A stretch of DNA of 64,000 bases, taken from positions 2,914,001-2,978,000 of the forward strand of contig NZ_PGEZ01000001.1 of NCBI RefSeq assembly GCF_002797495.1. The letters are read 5' to 3'. Made by a program: the position numbers and the translations under genes. The notes under the pieces were generated by a model. That model had not been told where the DNA came from. It saw only the letters and a list, made by a program, of their open reading frames with translations, and did no database searches. Of this stretch, positions 24,780 to 33,425 are shown piece by piece. Source of the stretch: Mumia flava. Its GTDB lineage: Bacteria > Actinomycetota > Actinomycetes > Propionibacteriales > Nocardioidaceae. Position 1 is the stretch's first letter. The number at the start of each line of letters is the position of its first letter.

Positions 24780-26374
24780 GCCGCCTCCCCGCCCGTCATC
24801 AGCAGGCCGAGGCGCTGCGGGGTCGCGTCAGCGCGGTCCAGCGCACCGACGACGCGGCCGCGCAGCAGCACGACCAGGCGGTCGGCGAGCGCGAGCAGCT
24901 CGTCGAGGTCCTCCGAGATCAGCAGCACCCCGGTGCCCTCGTTTCGCAGGGCGAGGAGCTGCTCGTGGACGTAGGCGTAGGCGCCGACGTCGAGCCCACG
25001 GGTGGGCTGTGCGGCGAGGAGGACGCGGGGCCGCCGGGCGAGCGCCCGGGCGAGCAGGACCTTCTGCATGTTCCCGCCGGACAACGTGGCGACCCGGTCG
25101 GTGGGACGCGCCCTGATCGCGTACCGCGCGATCAGCTCCTCCGCGTGGGCCCGGACAGCGCCGCGGTCGAGCAGCCCGGCGCGGCGAGTGAACCTGGCGA
25201 GGTCCTCGAGCACGAGGTTGTCCTCGACGGTCATCGTGCCGACGACGCTGGCCCTGCGGTCCTCGGTGAGCCGGCCGAGCCCGCGCTCCAGCCGGGCCGG
25301 GACGTCCGCGCCGGTGATGTCGTGTCCGTCGAGCTCGATCCGGCCCCCCGACGGGGTCGCCGTGCCGGCGAGCGCCTCCAGCAGCTCGGTCTGGCCGTTG
25401 CCGGAGACGCCGGCGACTCCCAGGATCTCGCCCGGTCCGACCTCGAGCGCCACGTCGTCGAGCACCCGTCGACCGGACCGCACCAGCGTGAGGTCGGCGA
25501 CGGCCAGCCGCGGCCGCGCCGGGCCGTCCTGCCGGGCAGCGTGGGGCTGCTCTTCCGGAGCCGGCTCGTCGGTCGCGCCGAGGGCGCCGGCGGCGGCCGT
25601 CGACGGCGGCTCGGCGTCGCCCATCATGAGCGCGGCCAGCGTGCGAGCGTCGACGTCGCCGATCGGTCGCTCGGCGACGACGCGGCCGCGACGCAGCACG
25701 ACGACGCGGTCGCAGATCCGCTCGACCTCGCGGAGCTTGTGGGAGACGAAGAGGACGCCGAGGCCCGCCGACCGCAACCGGGTGACGGTGGAGAACAGCG
25801 CCTCCACGTCCTGGGGGACCAGAACGGCGGTCGGTTCGTCGAGGATCAGGATCCGGCACTCGTGCACCAGGGCCTTGACGATCTCGACGCGTTGGCGCTC
25901 GCCGATCGACAGCGCCTCGACCGGGGCGTCCGGGTCGAGGTCGACACCGGTCTCGTCCAGCGTCGACAGCACGCGCGCCCGCGCAGCGGCGAGGTCGACG
26001 CGCCCGAGCGGCATCGTGGCCAGCGCCACGTTCTCGGTGACGGTCATCGTCTCCACGAGGGAGAACTCCTGGGTGACGATCCCGATGCCGGCGGCTCGTG
26101 CCTCGCGGGGCGACCCGAGCGTGCGCGGCCGCCCGTCGAGGCTCAGCGTGCCCGTGTCGGGCCGCACCAGCCCGTACGCGACCTTCATCAGAGTGGACTT
26201 GCCGGCGCCGTTCTCGCCGAGCAGCCCGACGACCTCGCCACGGCCGACCGACAGGCTCACGTCGTCGTTCGCGACCAGCGAGCCGTACTGCTTGGTGACG
26301 CCCTGCAGCTGCAGGTACGGGGGGTCGCCCGCGCTCGCGGGGGTATCGAGCCCGGGCGACGTTCCGTCCGTCAC
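24776..26374 (-). CDS. Nucleoside ABC transporter ATPase, two fused nucleotide-binding domains
   Basis: 532 residues with two ABC domains, as in sugar/nucleoside importers of the RbsA/NupO type. The first domain (about 20-245) has GENGAGKST, a degenerate signature LSIGERQRVEI and ILILDEPTAVL. The second (about 290-520) has GVSGNGQTELLEALAG as Walker A (lacking the usual GKS, typical of this class), LSGGNMQK as signature and LLAAQPTRGLD as Walker B. ATP is therefore probably hydrolysed mainly at one site. It is coupled to the BMP gene by an ATGA overlap. Confidence 0.92.
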   Translation of the reverse strand: MTDGTSPGLDTPASAGDPPYLQLQGVTKQYGSLVANDDVSLSVGRGEVVGLLGENGAGKSTLMKVAYGLVRPDTGTLSLDGRPRTLGSPREARAAGIGIVTQEFSLVETMTVTENVALATMPLGRVDLAAARARVLSTLDETGVDLDPDAPVEALSIGERQRVEIVKALVHECRILILDEPTAVLVPQDVEALFSTVTRLRSAGLGVLFVSHKLREVERICDRVVVLRRGRVVAERPIGDVDARTLAALMMGDAEPPSTAAAGALGATDEPAPEEQPHAARQDGPARPRLAVADLTLVRSGRRVLDDVALEVGPGEILGVAGVSGNGQTELLEALAGTATPSGGRIELDGHDITGADVPARLERGLGRLTEDRRASVVGTMTVEDNLVLEDLARFTRRAGLLDRGAVRAHAEELIARYAIRARPTDRVATLSGGNMQKVLLARALARRPRVLLAAQPTRGLDVGAYAYVHEQLLALRNEGTGVLLISEDLDELLALADRLVVLLRGRVVGALDRADATPQRLGLLMTGGEAA

Positions 26375-27450
26375 TTCCCGCCGGCGTCGACCGACCCCGC
26401 GGGGGTGGTCTCGTCGACCGGGGTGACGAAGCTTCCGTCCATGATCTGCGCCTCCTTGTCCTCGACGGCCGCGACGAGGTCGTCCGGGATGCCGCCGACG
26501 ATGTCGGTGTTGAGCTCGGCGAGCTCGGAGCCGCCGACCTTCATGAACGAGTACTCGCCGAGGTCCACCGCCTCCGCGCCGTCGGAGACCTGGGCGACCA
26601 CGGCGTCGACGGTCGGGCGCATGTGCCAGATCAGCGACGTGGCGACGTGCCCCGGCGCCTCCTCCTCCTGGTCGACCATCATCCCGATCGCCGGCACGTC
26701 GGCCTCCTCGGCGGCCGCGATCACACCGTCGCGCTCGGCGAACAGCACGTCCGCCCCGGCGGACAGGTGCGCCTGCGCAGCCTGCTTCGCGGCGGCGGGG
26801 TCGAAGAACGTGTTGATGAACGAGACCTTCACGGTCGCGTCGGGGTTGGTCTCGGTCGCGCCGGCGATGAACGCGTTCACGATCCGGTTCACCTCCGGGA
26901 TCGGCATGGCGCCGACGACGCCGATGGTGTCGGACTCGGTCAGGCCGCCGGCGAGCATGCCCGCCAGGTACGCCGGGTCCTGCAGCCAGTTGTCGAACAC
27001 GCTGAAGTTCGGCTCCTGCGGCTTCCCGCCCGACCCGAACGCGAACACGATGTCGGGGTAGTCGGCCGCGACCGCGCGTACGGCGTCCTCGGCGGCGAAG
27101 GCGTCGCCGACGATCGCGTCCGGCTGCTCGTTCTCGGCGATGTCGCGGAGCGCGCGCTCCATCGCGTCAGCCGTGGAGAGGTTGTCGACGTGCTGGTACC
27201 GGATCTCCCCCTCGTCGGCCGCCTCGGCGAGAGCGGCGTGGATGGCGCCGTCCCACGGCTCCTCCAACGGCGTCGCGAACACGCCGTACACGAGGGGTGC
27301 GTCGCCGTCCGCGGTCTCGGACTCCTCACCCGTGCTCCCGCCGCAGGCCGCGAGCGCGAGGAGGGCGAGGCTGCTCGCGGCGACGGCCGCGGTGGTGCGG
27401 ACGCGGCGGAGCGTACGGCGTGCTGCTCGAGGCGAGAAGGGCTGGCGCAT
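26371..27450 (-). CDS. BMP-family substrate-binding lipoprotein
   Basis: 359-residue lipoprotein of the BMP/PnrA family, the nucleoside receptor of the ABC importer. The lipobox is ALLALAACGG. Body motifs are VYGVFATPLEEPWDGAIHAA, IVGDAFAAEDAVRAVAADYP, VFAFGSGG and GVVGAMPIPEVNRIVNAFIA. ATG 27450 is chosen because CGGAG lies about 9 bases upstream and the signal peptide then has a normal length; an upstream in-frame start at 27495 would add 15 polar residues. It is first in the five-gene operon and divergent from the PucR regulator. Confidence 0.9.
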   Translation of the reverse strand: MRQPFSPRAARRTLRRVRTTAAVAASSLALLALAACGGSTGEESETADGDAPLVYGVFATPLEEPWDGAIHAALAEAADEGEIRYQHVDNLSTADAMERALRDIAENEQPDAIVGDAFAAEDAVRAVAADYPDIVFAFGSGGKPQEPNFSVFDNWLQDPAYLAGMLAGGLTESDTIGVVGAMPIPEVNRIVNAFIAGATETNPDATVKVSFINTFFDPAAAKQAAQAHLSAGADVLFAERDGVIAAAEEADVPAIGMMVDQEEEAPGHVATSLIWHMRPTVDAVVAQVSDGAEAVDLGEYSFMKVGGSELAELNTDIVGGIPDDLVAAVEDKEAQIMDGSFVTPVDETTPAGSVDAGGK

Positions 27451-27520
27451 GCGGTTCTCCGAGGTGGTCGGGCTGATCGTGTCCTGCGCAGTCAAGCGTG
27501 AGGTGCCTGCTCCGGCAAGG

Positions 27521-27563
27521 GACAGTTCGTCATTTCGTATCGGTAACGACTGGACGAACTGTC
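27521..27563. promoter_or_regulatory. Perfect 11-bp inverted repeat between transporter operon and pucR
   Basis: GACAGTTCGTC (27521-27531) and GACGAACTGTC (27553-27563) are exact reverse complements, 21 bases apart. They lie in the 149-base gap between the divergent starts of the BMP gene and the PucR gene, the natural place for a shared operator. Confidence 0.75.
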
Positions 27564-27599
27564 TCCCGTGGGAACGCCGTCTGCGGCAGGGTCGACCTC

Positions 27600-29120
27600 G
27601 TGGCGTTCACGGTGCAGGACCTGCTCGACCATCCCGTCATGGCACCCGCTCGCCCGGAGGTCGTCGTCGGGGACGATCTCGACCGGCGGCCCGTCCGATG
27701 GGTGCACACCTCGGAGATCTACGAGATCTCCCCGCTGCTCAGGGGCGGCGAGGTGCTCCTGACCACCGGGCTCGGCCTGGTCGGCCTGTCGGCGGCGGCG
27801 ATGGGGCAGTACGTCCGTGCGCTCGCGCGCCAAGGCGTGGCTGCGCTCCTGCTCGAGCTGGGGCGGACGTTTCCCCGGGCCCCGCGCGAGCTTCGGGAGG
27901 TCGCGCAGCAGCACGGGCTCCCGCTGATCCTCCTCCACGGCGTCGTCCCGTTCATCGAGGTGACCGAGACGGTCCATCCGCTGCTCCTCGACGCCGAGGT
28001 GGTGGCGCTGCGCCGTGCCCGCGACGTCTCCTCCCGCCTGGAGCGCGCGCTGGCCGCGGGCTCGGCGACCCGCGACCTCCTGGCCGAGATCACCGACCTG
28101 CTCGGGGCGCCGGCGGCGGTGCACAGCCTCGACGGCGACCTGATCGCCGGTGGGGACGTCGGCGGCGCGGCTGCGGAGTCGTTCGCCGTCGACGTCGGGA
28201 GCCCGGCGTGGGCACGGCTGGTCGTCGGCGCGCCCGCGTCGCCGACGACCCGTGAGGACGCCGTGCTGTGCGCCAACGCGATCGCGGTGAGCCTCGCGCA
28301 GGCGTCGCGTGGCTCCCAGTCCGCGCCCCAGGCTCGGGGCGAGCTGCTCCGCGACATCGCTGCCGGTCGCTACCTCTCGAGCTCGCGGATCGCCGAGCGC
28401 GCCGCGGCGGTGGGCTTCGCCGTGCGGTCGGGTGCACGGGCGCTCGGGCTGTGCGTGCACGTGACGACGCTGACGACGGCCGGCACGGGGGTCGCCGCGA
28501 TCACCGAGGCCGCCCGCGACACCCTCGGGCCGTGCCTGGTCGCCGACGTCGACGGCGAGGTGCTCGTGGCAGCGACCGTGCGGCCGGGCGACCTGCGGGC
28601 GCGGCTCGACGAGCTCGCCGACGCGATCGACGCCGAGCTCGCCGCGACCGTCGGCGGCAGCGTGGTCCGGCTCGCCGCGGGCCCGGCCGTACGTGACGTC
28701 GCCGGCCTGGTCCGCTCCCTGCCCGGCGCACGCGAGGCCGCCGGGCTCGCCCGCGGGCTGGGTCTCGGGTCGCGGGTCGTGCTGGCCAGCGACCTGGGGG
28801 TCTACCGGCTGCTGTCGGCGGTCGTCGCCGACCCAGAGCTGGAGCGCTTCATCGACGAGCAGCTGGGGGCGCTGCTCGAGGAGGACGCCCGGCAGGGGGC
28901 AGACCTGATGGCGACGCTGGACGCCTATCTCGAGGCCGGGCTGTCGAAGTCCGGCGCAGCCCGGTCGCTCGGTATCCGGAGGCAGACGCTCTACGGCCGG
29001 CTGGAGCGGATCACGCGGCTGCTCGGAGGGCTCGACCTCGACGACCGGCAGCGGCGGACCGCCCTCGATCTCGCGCTCCTGAGCTGGCGGCTGCGCAGCT
29101 CGGCGGGCAACCGGGCGTGA
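27600..29120 (+). CDS. pucR: PucR-family transcriptional regulator
   Basis: 506-residue regulator. The N-terminus (about 1-125) is the PucR domain: TVQDLLDHPVMAPARPEVVV, then GGEVLLTTGLGL and ALLLELG. A middle region without clear motif precedes the C-terminal PucR-type helix-turn-helix, ATLDAYLEAGLSKSGAARSL followed by IRRQTLYGRLERI. Family members sense purine or nitrogen compounds and control purine breakdown or uptake. GTG 27600 has GGCAGGG eight bases upstream; the frame is open further up but that would extend through the operator. It is divergent from the nucleoside transporter-deaminase operon and is probably its activator. Confidence 0.88.
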   Translation: MAFTVQDLLDHPVMAPARPEVVVGDDLDRRPVRWVHTSEIYEISPLLRGGEVLLTTGLGLVGLSAAAMGQYVRALARQGVAALLLELGRTFPRAPRELREVAQQHGLPLILLHGVVPFIEVTETVHPLLLDAEVVALRRARDVSSRLERALAAGSATRDLLAEITDLLGAPAAVHSLDGDLIAGGDVGGAAAESFAVDVGSPAWARLVVGAPASPTTREDAVLCANAIAVSLAQASRGSQSAPQARGELLRDIAAGRYLSSSRIAERAAAVGFAVRSGARALGLCVHVTTLTTAGTGVAAITEAARDTLGPCLVADVDGEVLVAATVRPGDLRARLDELADAIDAELAATVGGSVVRLAAGPAVRDVAGLVRSLPGAREAAGLARGLGLGSRVVLASDLGVYRLLSAVVADPELERFIDEQLGALLEEDARQGADLMATLDAYLEAGLSKSGAARSLGIRRQTLYGRLERITRLLGGLDLDDRQRRTALDLALLSWRLRSSAGNRA

Positions 29121-29203
29121 GCCCGGGCACGCCGGACCGCGACGCAAACCACGCTCGGCCAAACTGATCGCGTCGGGGCACCGGGCGGTGGTACGACTGC
29201 CGC

Positions 29204-29776
29204 ATGGCCGAGGGACCTGCGTACGACCTGCACCGTCCGCGCACCGACGAGTGGGCGCGCGTGCGCGACATCCGGGTGCGGTCGATCCGCGACTTCCCGC
29301 TGGCCTTCCTCGAGCCGCTGGAGGACGCGCTCGAGCGTGACGAGGCCGGCTGGCGGGACCGGGTCCGGCGCAACCTGGAGCCGGACGCGCTCCATCTCGT
29401 CGCGCGCTGGACGGCCGGCGGCGAGGAGGTCCTGCCCGACCGGTGGGTCGCGACCATGCTGTGCTTCGTCACCGACGGGCCGCCGGACTACCTCGGCCCG
29501 ATCGCAGGCACGGGTGGTGATCGACGTGCGAACCTCGTCGGCGTCTGGGTCGCACCCGAGGCGCGGGGCGGGCCGGTCGGCCCGGCGCTGCTCGAGGCGA
29601 TCTGCGCGTGGGTCCGCGACGAGCAGGGTCTGGACGCGCTCCACCTGCACGTCCACGAGCGCAACCCGCGCGCGATCGCGTTCTACCGCCGGCACGGCTT
29701 CGTGCTCACGGGGGAGTCGATCGCCGACCCGCGCCCCGACGGCGGTCGCGAGGTGGAGATGGTGCGACGGCTGTGA
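29204..29776 (+). CDS. GNAT-family N-acetyltransferase
   Basis: 190-residue acetyltransferase. The acetyl-CoA loop region is ANLVGVWVAPEARGGPVGPA, slightly off the usual Q/RxxGxG/A pattern, and the late motif ALHLHVHERNPRAIAFYRRH plus GF is typical of GNAT domains. The start codon follows TACGAC by six bases, possibly leaderless. Target unknown. Single gene between pucR and the secreted nuclease-like gene. Confidence 0.85.
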   Translation: MAEGPAYDLHRPRTDEWARVRDIRVRSIRDFPLAFLEPLEDALERDEAGWRDRVRRNLEPDALHLVARWTAGGEEVLPDRWVATMLCFVTDGPPDYLGPIAGTGGDRRANLVGVWVAPEARGGPVGPALLEAICAWVRDEQGLDALHLHVHERNPRAIAFYRRHGFVLTGESIADPRPDGGREVEMVRRL

Positions 29777-30069
29777 CGAGTTACGCATCCTCGAGGAGCC
29801 CGGCGACTACGACGACTTCGACGACATGGGCCGCCACCGTCGCGATCGATGCCTGATGCGGGACATCCACATCGCGCACCTCGACCAGGCGCGCCCGGTG
29901 GTCGTGCTCACCCGTGAGCCGGTCCGCGCCGCCCATGCGCCCGGTCACCGATCGCGCCGCGCGCCGTGTGCGTCGCTCGGTGTTCGCGCGCCCGCGAACC
30001 ATCGTTCACCACAGCCGACGCGGATTGCGCCAGGATGGTGAGGTCGTGGACCGACCCCGAGGAGCTCGC
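29777..30069. other. Intergenic stretch without a supportable gene
   Basis: 293 bases between the GNAT stop and the next start. No reading frame here has a convincing start site or family resemblance. It contains one palindrome (29982-29999) and, near the 3' end, an AT-richer segment that may hold the promoter for the secreted protein. Confidence 0.6.
29982..29999. promoter_or_regulatory. GTTCGCG-N4-CGCGAAC palindrome
   Basis: GTTCGCG (29982-29988) and CGCGAAC (29993-29999) form a perfect 7-base inverted repeat with a 4-base centre, about 70 bases before the start of the secreted phosphodiesterase-like gene. It could be an operator or a short hairpin. Confidence 0.4.
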
Positions 30070-31362
30070 ATGCGCAGGACCACCGTCACCGCCACACTCG
30101 CCGCCGCCGGTCTGGTCGCGACCGCCGCGCTCAGCTCCACCGCCGCGTACGCGGGCCAGGGTCGCCCCGGCGACCACCACCGCGGCGGGAAGGGTCACGG
30201 CCACGGCGGGCACGGTCACACGAAGGACCCGGTCCGGTTCGCGACCTTCAACGCGTCGCTGAACCGCGCCACCGAGGGTGCGCTCGGTGCCGAGCTGGCC
30301 TCGCCCGGCAGCGCGCAGCCGGCGGCCGTCGCACAGATCATCCAGACGACGCGCCCGGACGTGCTGCTGCTCAACGAGTTCGACTACGACCCGCAGGCGC
30401 TCGCCGACTTCCAGGAGAACTACCTCGAGGTCGGGCAGGACGGTCAGCGGCCGATCACGTACCGCTACTCGTTCATCGCCCCCTCGAACACCGGCGTCCC
30501 GTCGGGCTTCGACTACAACAACAACGGCGTGGTCGGCGGCGGCGACGACGCCCACGGCTTCGGGCTGTTCCCGGGTCAGTACGGGATGGCGGTCCTGTCC
30601 CGCTACCCGATCGACACCGAATCCGTCCGGACGTTCCAGCTCTTCCGGTGGAAGGACATGCCAGGCGCGCTGCTGCCGGACGACCCGAGCACGCCGGAGC
30701 CCGCGGACTGGTACTCGCCGGGGCCGGAGCTCGACTCGTTCCGGCTGTCGTCGAAGAGCCACTGGGACGTGCCGGTCCGGATCGGGCGCGAGACCGTGCA
30801 CCTGCTCGCGAGCCACCCCACCCCGCCGACGTTCGACGACCCGGCGGTCGACTGGAACGGTCGGCGCAACCACGACGAGATCCGGTTCTGGGCCGACTAC
30901 GTGGGTCCCGGCAAGAAGGCCGGCGCCTACATCTACGACGACGACGGCGTGTACGGAGGCCTGAAGCCGGGGGAGCGGTTCGTGATCGCAGGCGACCAGA
31001 ACTCCGACCCCTTCGACGGCGACAGCATCGACGGCTCGGCGCAGCAGCTGCTGGACCACCCGCTGGTCGACTCCCGCGCGACCCCGTCGAGCGAGGGCGG
31101 CGTGGAGCAGGCCGCGCTCCAGGGCGGCGCCAACGCGGACCACGTCGGCGACCCGGCGTACGACACCGCCGACTTCGCCGACGGCGCGCCCGGCAACCTG
31201 CGGGCCGACTACGTGCTGCCGCGCAAGGGGATGAGGGTCCTCGACGCGGGTGTGCACTGGCCGCTCAGCTCGGACCCCGCGTTCCTGCCGGTCGGGACCT
31301 TCCCGTTCCCGAGCAGCGACCACCGCCTGGTCTGGATCGACGTCGCGTCGCCGCGCCGCTGA
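30070..31362 (+). CDS. Secreted endonuclease/exonuclease/phosphatase-family protein
   Basis: 430-residue exported hydrolase. Signal peptide residues 1-28 (ends AYA-G), then a His/Gly-rich stretch of about 20 residues (HHRGGKGHGHGGHGH) that may bind metal. The EEP fold follows: VRFATFNASLNR (metal Asn), DVLLLNEFDYD (catalytic Glu), LLASHPTPP, VIAGDQNSDPFDGDS (Asp/Asn pair) and the final SSDHRLVWIDV (His). All the usual active-site positions are present. Substrate could be nucleic acid, phospholipid or phytate-like ester. GAGGAG lies six bases before the ATG. Confidence 0.87.
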   Translation: MRRTTVTATLAAAGLVATAALSSTAAYAGQGRPGDHHRGGKGHGHGGHGHTKDPVRFATFNASLNRATEGALGAELASPGSAQPAAVAQIIQTTRPDVLLLNEFDYDPQALADFQENYLEVGQDGQRPITYRYSFIAPSNTGVPSGFDYNNNGVVGGGDDAHGFGLFPGQYGMAVLSRYPIDTESVRTFQLFRWKDMPGALLPDDPSTPEPADWYSPGPELDSFRLSSKSHWDVPVRIGRETVHLLASHPTPPTFDDPAVDWNGRRNHDEIRFWADYVGPGKKAGAYIYDDDGVYGGLKPGERFVIAGDQNSDPFDGDSIDGSAQQLLDHPLVDSRATPSSEGGVEQAALQGGANADHVGDPAYDTADFADGAPGNLRADYVLPRKGMRVLDAGVHWPLSSDPAFLPVGTFPFPSSDHRLVWIDVASPRR

Positions 31363-31371
31363 TCCGCCCGC

Positions 31372-31965
31372 CTAGCGGCCGGCGGTCCACAGGTCGGTCC
31401 ACGCGACGTCGAGCCGCGCGAGCATCCGGCGCAGCAGCGGCAGCGACAGGCCGACCACGTTGTGGTGGTCGCCCTCGATCCGCTCCACGAACGCACCGCC
31501 GAGCCCGTCGATCGTGAACGCGCCCGCGACCGCCAGGGGCTCCCCGCTCGCGACGTACGCGTCGATCTCCGCGTCGGTCACGTCGGCGAAGTGCACGGTG
31601 GTCGCGGCCGACTCGGCGACCTCGTGCTGACCCATCCGCGCGGAGTGGCCGGTGTGCAGGACGCCCGACCGGCCCCGCATCGCCCGCCAGCGCTCGCGTG
31701 CGACGTCGGCGTCGCCGGGCTTGCCGAGGATCGCGCCGTCGAACGCGAGCACCGAGTCGCACCCGATCACGAGCGCGTCGTCGTCCTTGAGCCGGTGCGC
31801 GACCGCGCGGGCCTTCAGGCGCGCGAGCTGTGTCGCGAGCACGGACGCGTCGTCGGAGACCACGAGCGACTCGTCGACGCCGGAGACGACGACCTCGGGC
31901 TCGATGCCCGCGGCGCGCAGGGTCGCGAGCCGGGCGGGGGACTGGGAGGCGAGGACGATCCGCAC
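31372..31965 (-). CDS. maf: Maf-family nucleotide pyrophosphatase
   Basis: 197-residue house-cleaning enzyme that hydrolyses non-canonical nucleoside triphosphates. Signature residues are LASQSPARLATLRAAG at the N-terminus, VIGCDSVLAFDGAILGKP (catalytic Asp and Lys) and AGAFTIDGLGGAFVERIEGD. It ends convergent with, and 9 bases from, the secreted nuclease-like gene. The GTG start is preceded by TAGCCT at six bases (minus strand). Confidence 0.93.
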   Translation of the reverse strand: MRIVLASQSPARLATLRAAGIEPEVVVSGVDESLVVSDDASVLATQLARLKARAVAHRLKDDDALVIGCDSVLAFDGAILGKPGDADVARERWRAMRGRSGVLHTGHSARMGQHEVAESAATTVHFADVTDAEIDAYVASGEPLAVAGAFTIDGLGGAFVERIEGDHHNVVGLSLPLLRRMLARLDVAWTDLWTAGR

Positions 31966-31971
31966 GCGGCC

Positions 31972-31977
31972 AGGCTA
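31972..31977 (-). promoter_or_regulatory. -10 box for leaderless maf
   Basis: Minus-strand TAGCCT ends six bases before the GTG of maf (31965), the same spacing as for the PNP and tetR genes. Confidence 0.5.
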
Positions 31978-32086
31978 GACGATCGTCGCACCCCGACCCG
32001 CCGGCCGTCGCCGCCGCTCGACCCGGCCCGGCCGCCCGATGCATCGTCGTGCGTCGCGCAGGGCGGGGTGTGACACGCTGAGCAGC

Positions 32087-32908
32087 GTGACCGACGACGC
32101 GCACGACCGCAGCCCGCTCGACGCCGAGGCGGTCGCAGCCGCCCTCCGTACGCCCGGCTCGTGGTGGCGTGACGTCCGGATCGTCGCGGAGTCGGCCAGC
32201 ACCAACGCCGATCTGCGCGCCCTCGCCGCGGCGGGGGCGCCGGAGGGGACGCTGGTCTCGACCGATCACCAGACCGCCGGCAGGGGACGCCTCGACCGTG
32301 GCTGGGAGACCCCGTGGGGGTCCGCACTCGCGACCTCGGTGCTGCTGCGCCCGGACGTTCCGGCCGAGCGATGGACGTGGCTCCCGCTGCTCACGGGCGT
32401 CGCCGTCGTCGACGCGCTGGCCGACGTCGGCGTGGACGTCCTGCTGAAGTGGCCGAACGACGTGGTCGCCGCCGACGACCGCAAGATCGCCGGCATCCTG
32501 CTCGAGCGGGTCGAGACGCCGAGCGGTCCGGCGGCCGTCGTCGGGTGCGGGATCAACGTGACCGTCCGGGCTGACGAGATCGGGGTCCCGACCGCGGTCT
32601 CGCTCGCCGACCTCGGCGCGACCAGCACCGACCGCACGACGCTGCTGGTCGCCTACGCGAGCGCGCTCGAGCGGCGCTACGCCGGCTGGGCGGCCGCCGG
32701 CGGGGACCCGGCCGCCGGGCTGCGCGACGCGTACCTCGCGGTGAGCGCGACGGTCGGGCGACCGGTCCGTGCGACGTTCGCCGACGGCTCGACCCTCGAG
32801 GGCGACGCGGTGGGGATCGACACCGGCGGTCGCGTCGAGATCGCCGCCGCGGGCCGGGTCAGCCCTGTCAGCGCAGGCGACGTGGTCCACCTGCGACCCC
32901 GGACGTGA
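32087..32908 (+). CDS. birA: Biotin-protein ligase (monofunctional)
   Basis: 273-residue enzyme that biotinylates carrier proteins; the pyruvate carboxylase in this window is a likely client. ASTNADLRALAAAGAPEGT and HQTAGRGRLDRGW form the biotinyl-AMP loop, and LLKWPNDVV holds the catalytic Lys. The C-terminal small domain (about 225-270) is present, but the N-terminal repressor helix-turn-helix of E. coli BirA is not, so it is not itself a regulator. GTG 32087 is preceded by CACGCT at seven bases; an upstream ATG at 32039 would add 16 residues without family resemblance. Confidence 0.93.
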   Translation: MTDDAHDRSPLDAEAVAAALRTPGSWWRDVRIVAESASTNADLRALAAAGAPEGTLVSTDHQTAGRGRLDRGWETPWGSALATSVLLRPDVPAERWTWLPLLTGVAVVDALADVGVDVLLKWPNDVVAADDRKIAGILLERVETPSGPAAVVGCGINVTVRADEIGVPTAVSLADLGATSTDRTTLLVAYASALERRYAGWAAAGGDPAAGLRDAYLAVSATVGRPVRATFADGSTLEGDAVGIDTGGRVEIAAAGRVSPVSAGDVVHLRPRT

Positions 32909-32920
32909 CACGATGACCCT

Positions 32921-33424
32921 GTGGCCGTCTCCAGCAAGCTCCTGATCGAGGGGGAGCGCGAAGTCCTCACCGTCCGCACGCACGTGAAGGCGCTGCTCGT
33001 CCCGTTCGTCGTGCTCATCCTGATCGCGGGTGCCGCCGGGTTCACCTCGGCCGTCACCTCCGGCACCGTCCGCCTCGTCGTGATCGTCGTCGCGGTCCTG
33101 ATCCTGCTGTGGTGGGTGCTGCTGCCGTTCCTGCGGTGGCTGACCACGACGTACACGATCACGAACAAGCGGCTGATCGAGCAGACCGGTCTGCTGACCC
33201 GCTCCGGCCGGATCATCCCGCTCAGCCGGATCAACGACGTGGCGTACGAGAAGCACCTGTCCGACCGGATCCTCGGCTGCGGGACCCTGATCGTCCACGA
33301 CGCGAGCGAGCAGGAGGGGATGAAGATCGTCGACGTCCCCCAGGTCGAGGACGTGCACCGGCAGCTGACCACGCTGGTCTTCAGCGCCCACCACCCCGAC
33401 TCCGAGAGCGACGAGCGGATCTGA
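32921..33424 (+). CDS. PH-domain membrane protein (YdbS/bPH2-like)
   Basis: 167-residue protein with two membrane helices (about 24-44 and 51-72) followed by a bacterial PH domain starting TTTYTITNKRLIEQTGLLTR and containing RIIPLSRINDVAYEK. Function of the family is unknown; it may act in envelope or secretion processes. It starts 12 bases after birA and ends one base before the cyclase start, so birA, this gene and the cyclase look like one operon. The same protein type sits by birA and purK in mycobacteria. Confidence 0.85.
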   Translation: MAVSSKLLIEGEREVLTVRTHVKALLVPFVVLILIAGAAGFTSAVTSGTVRLVVIVVAVLILLWWVLLPFLRWLTTTYTITNKRLIEQTGLLTRSGRIIPLSRINDVAYEKHLSDRILGCGTLIVHDASEQEGMKIVDVPQVEDVHRQLTTLVFSAHHPDSESDERI

Positions 33425-33425
33425 C

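Noticed and set aside
29777-30069. Small genes in the GNAT to nuclease gap
   Set aside because: Candidate frames have no ribosome site, no motif and base use unlike the neighbouring genes.
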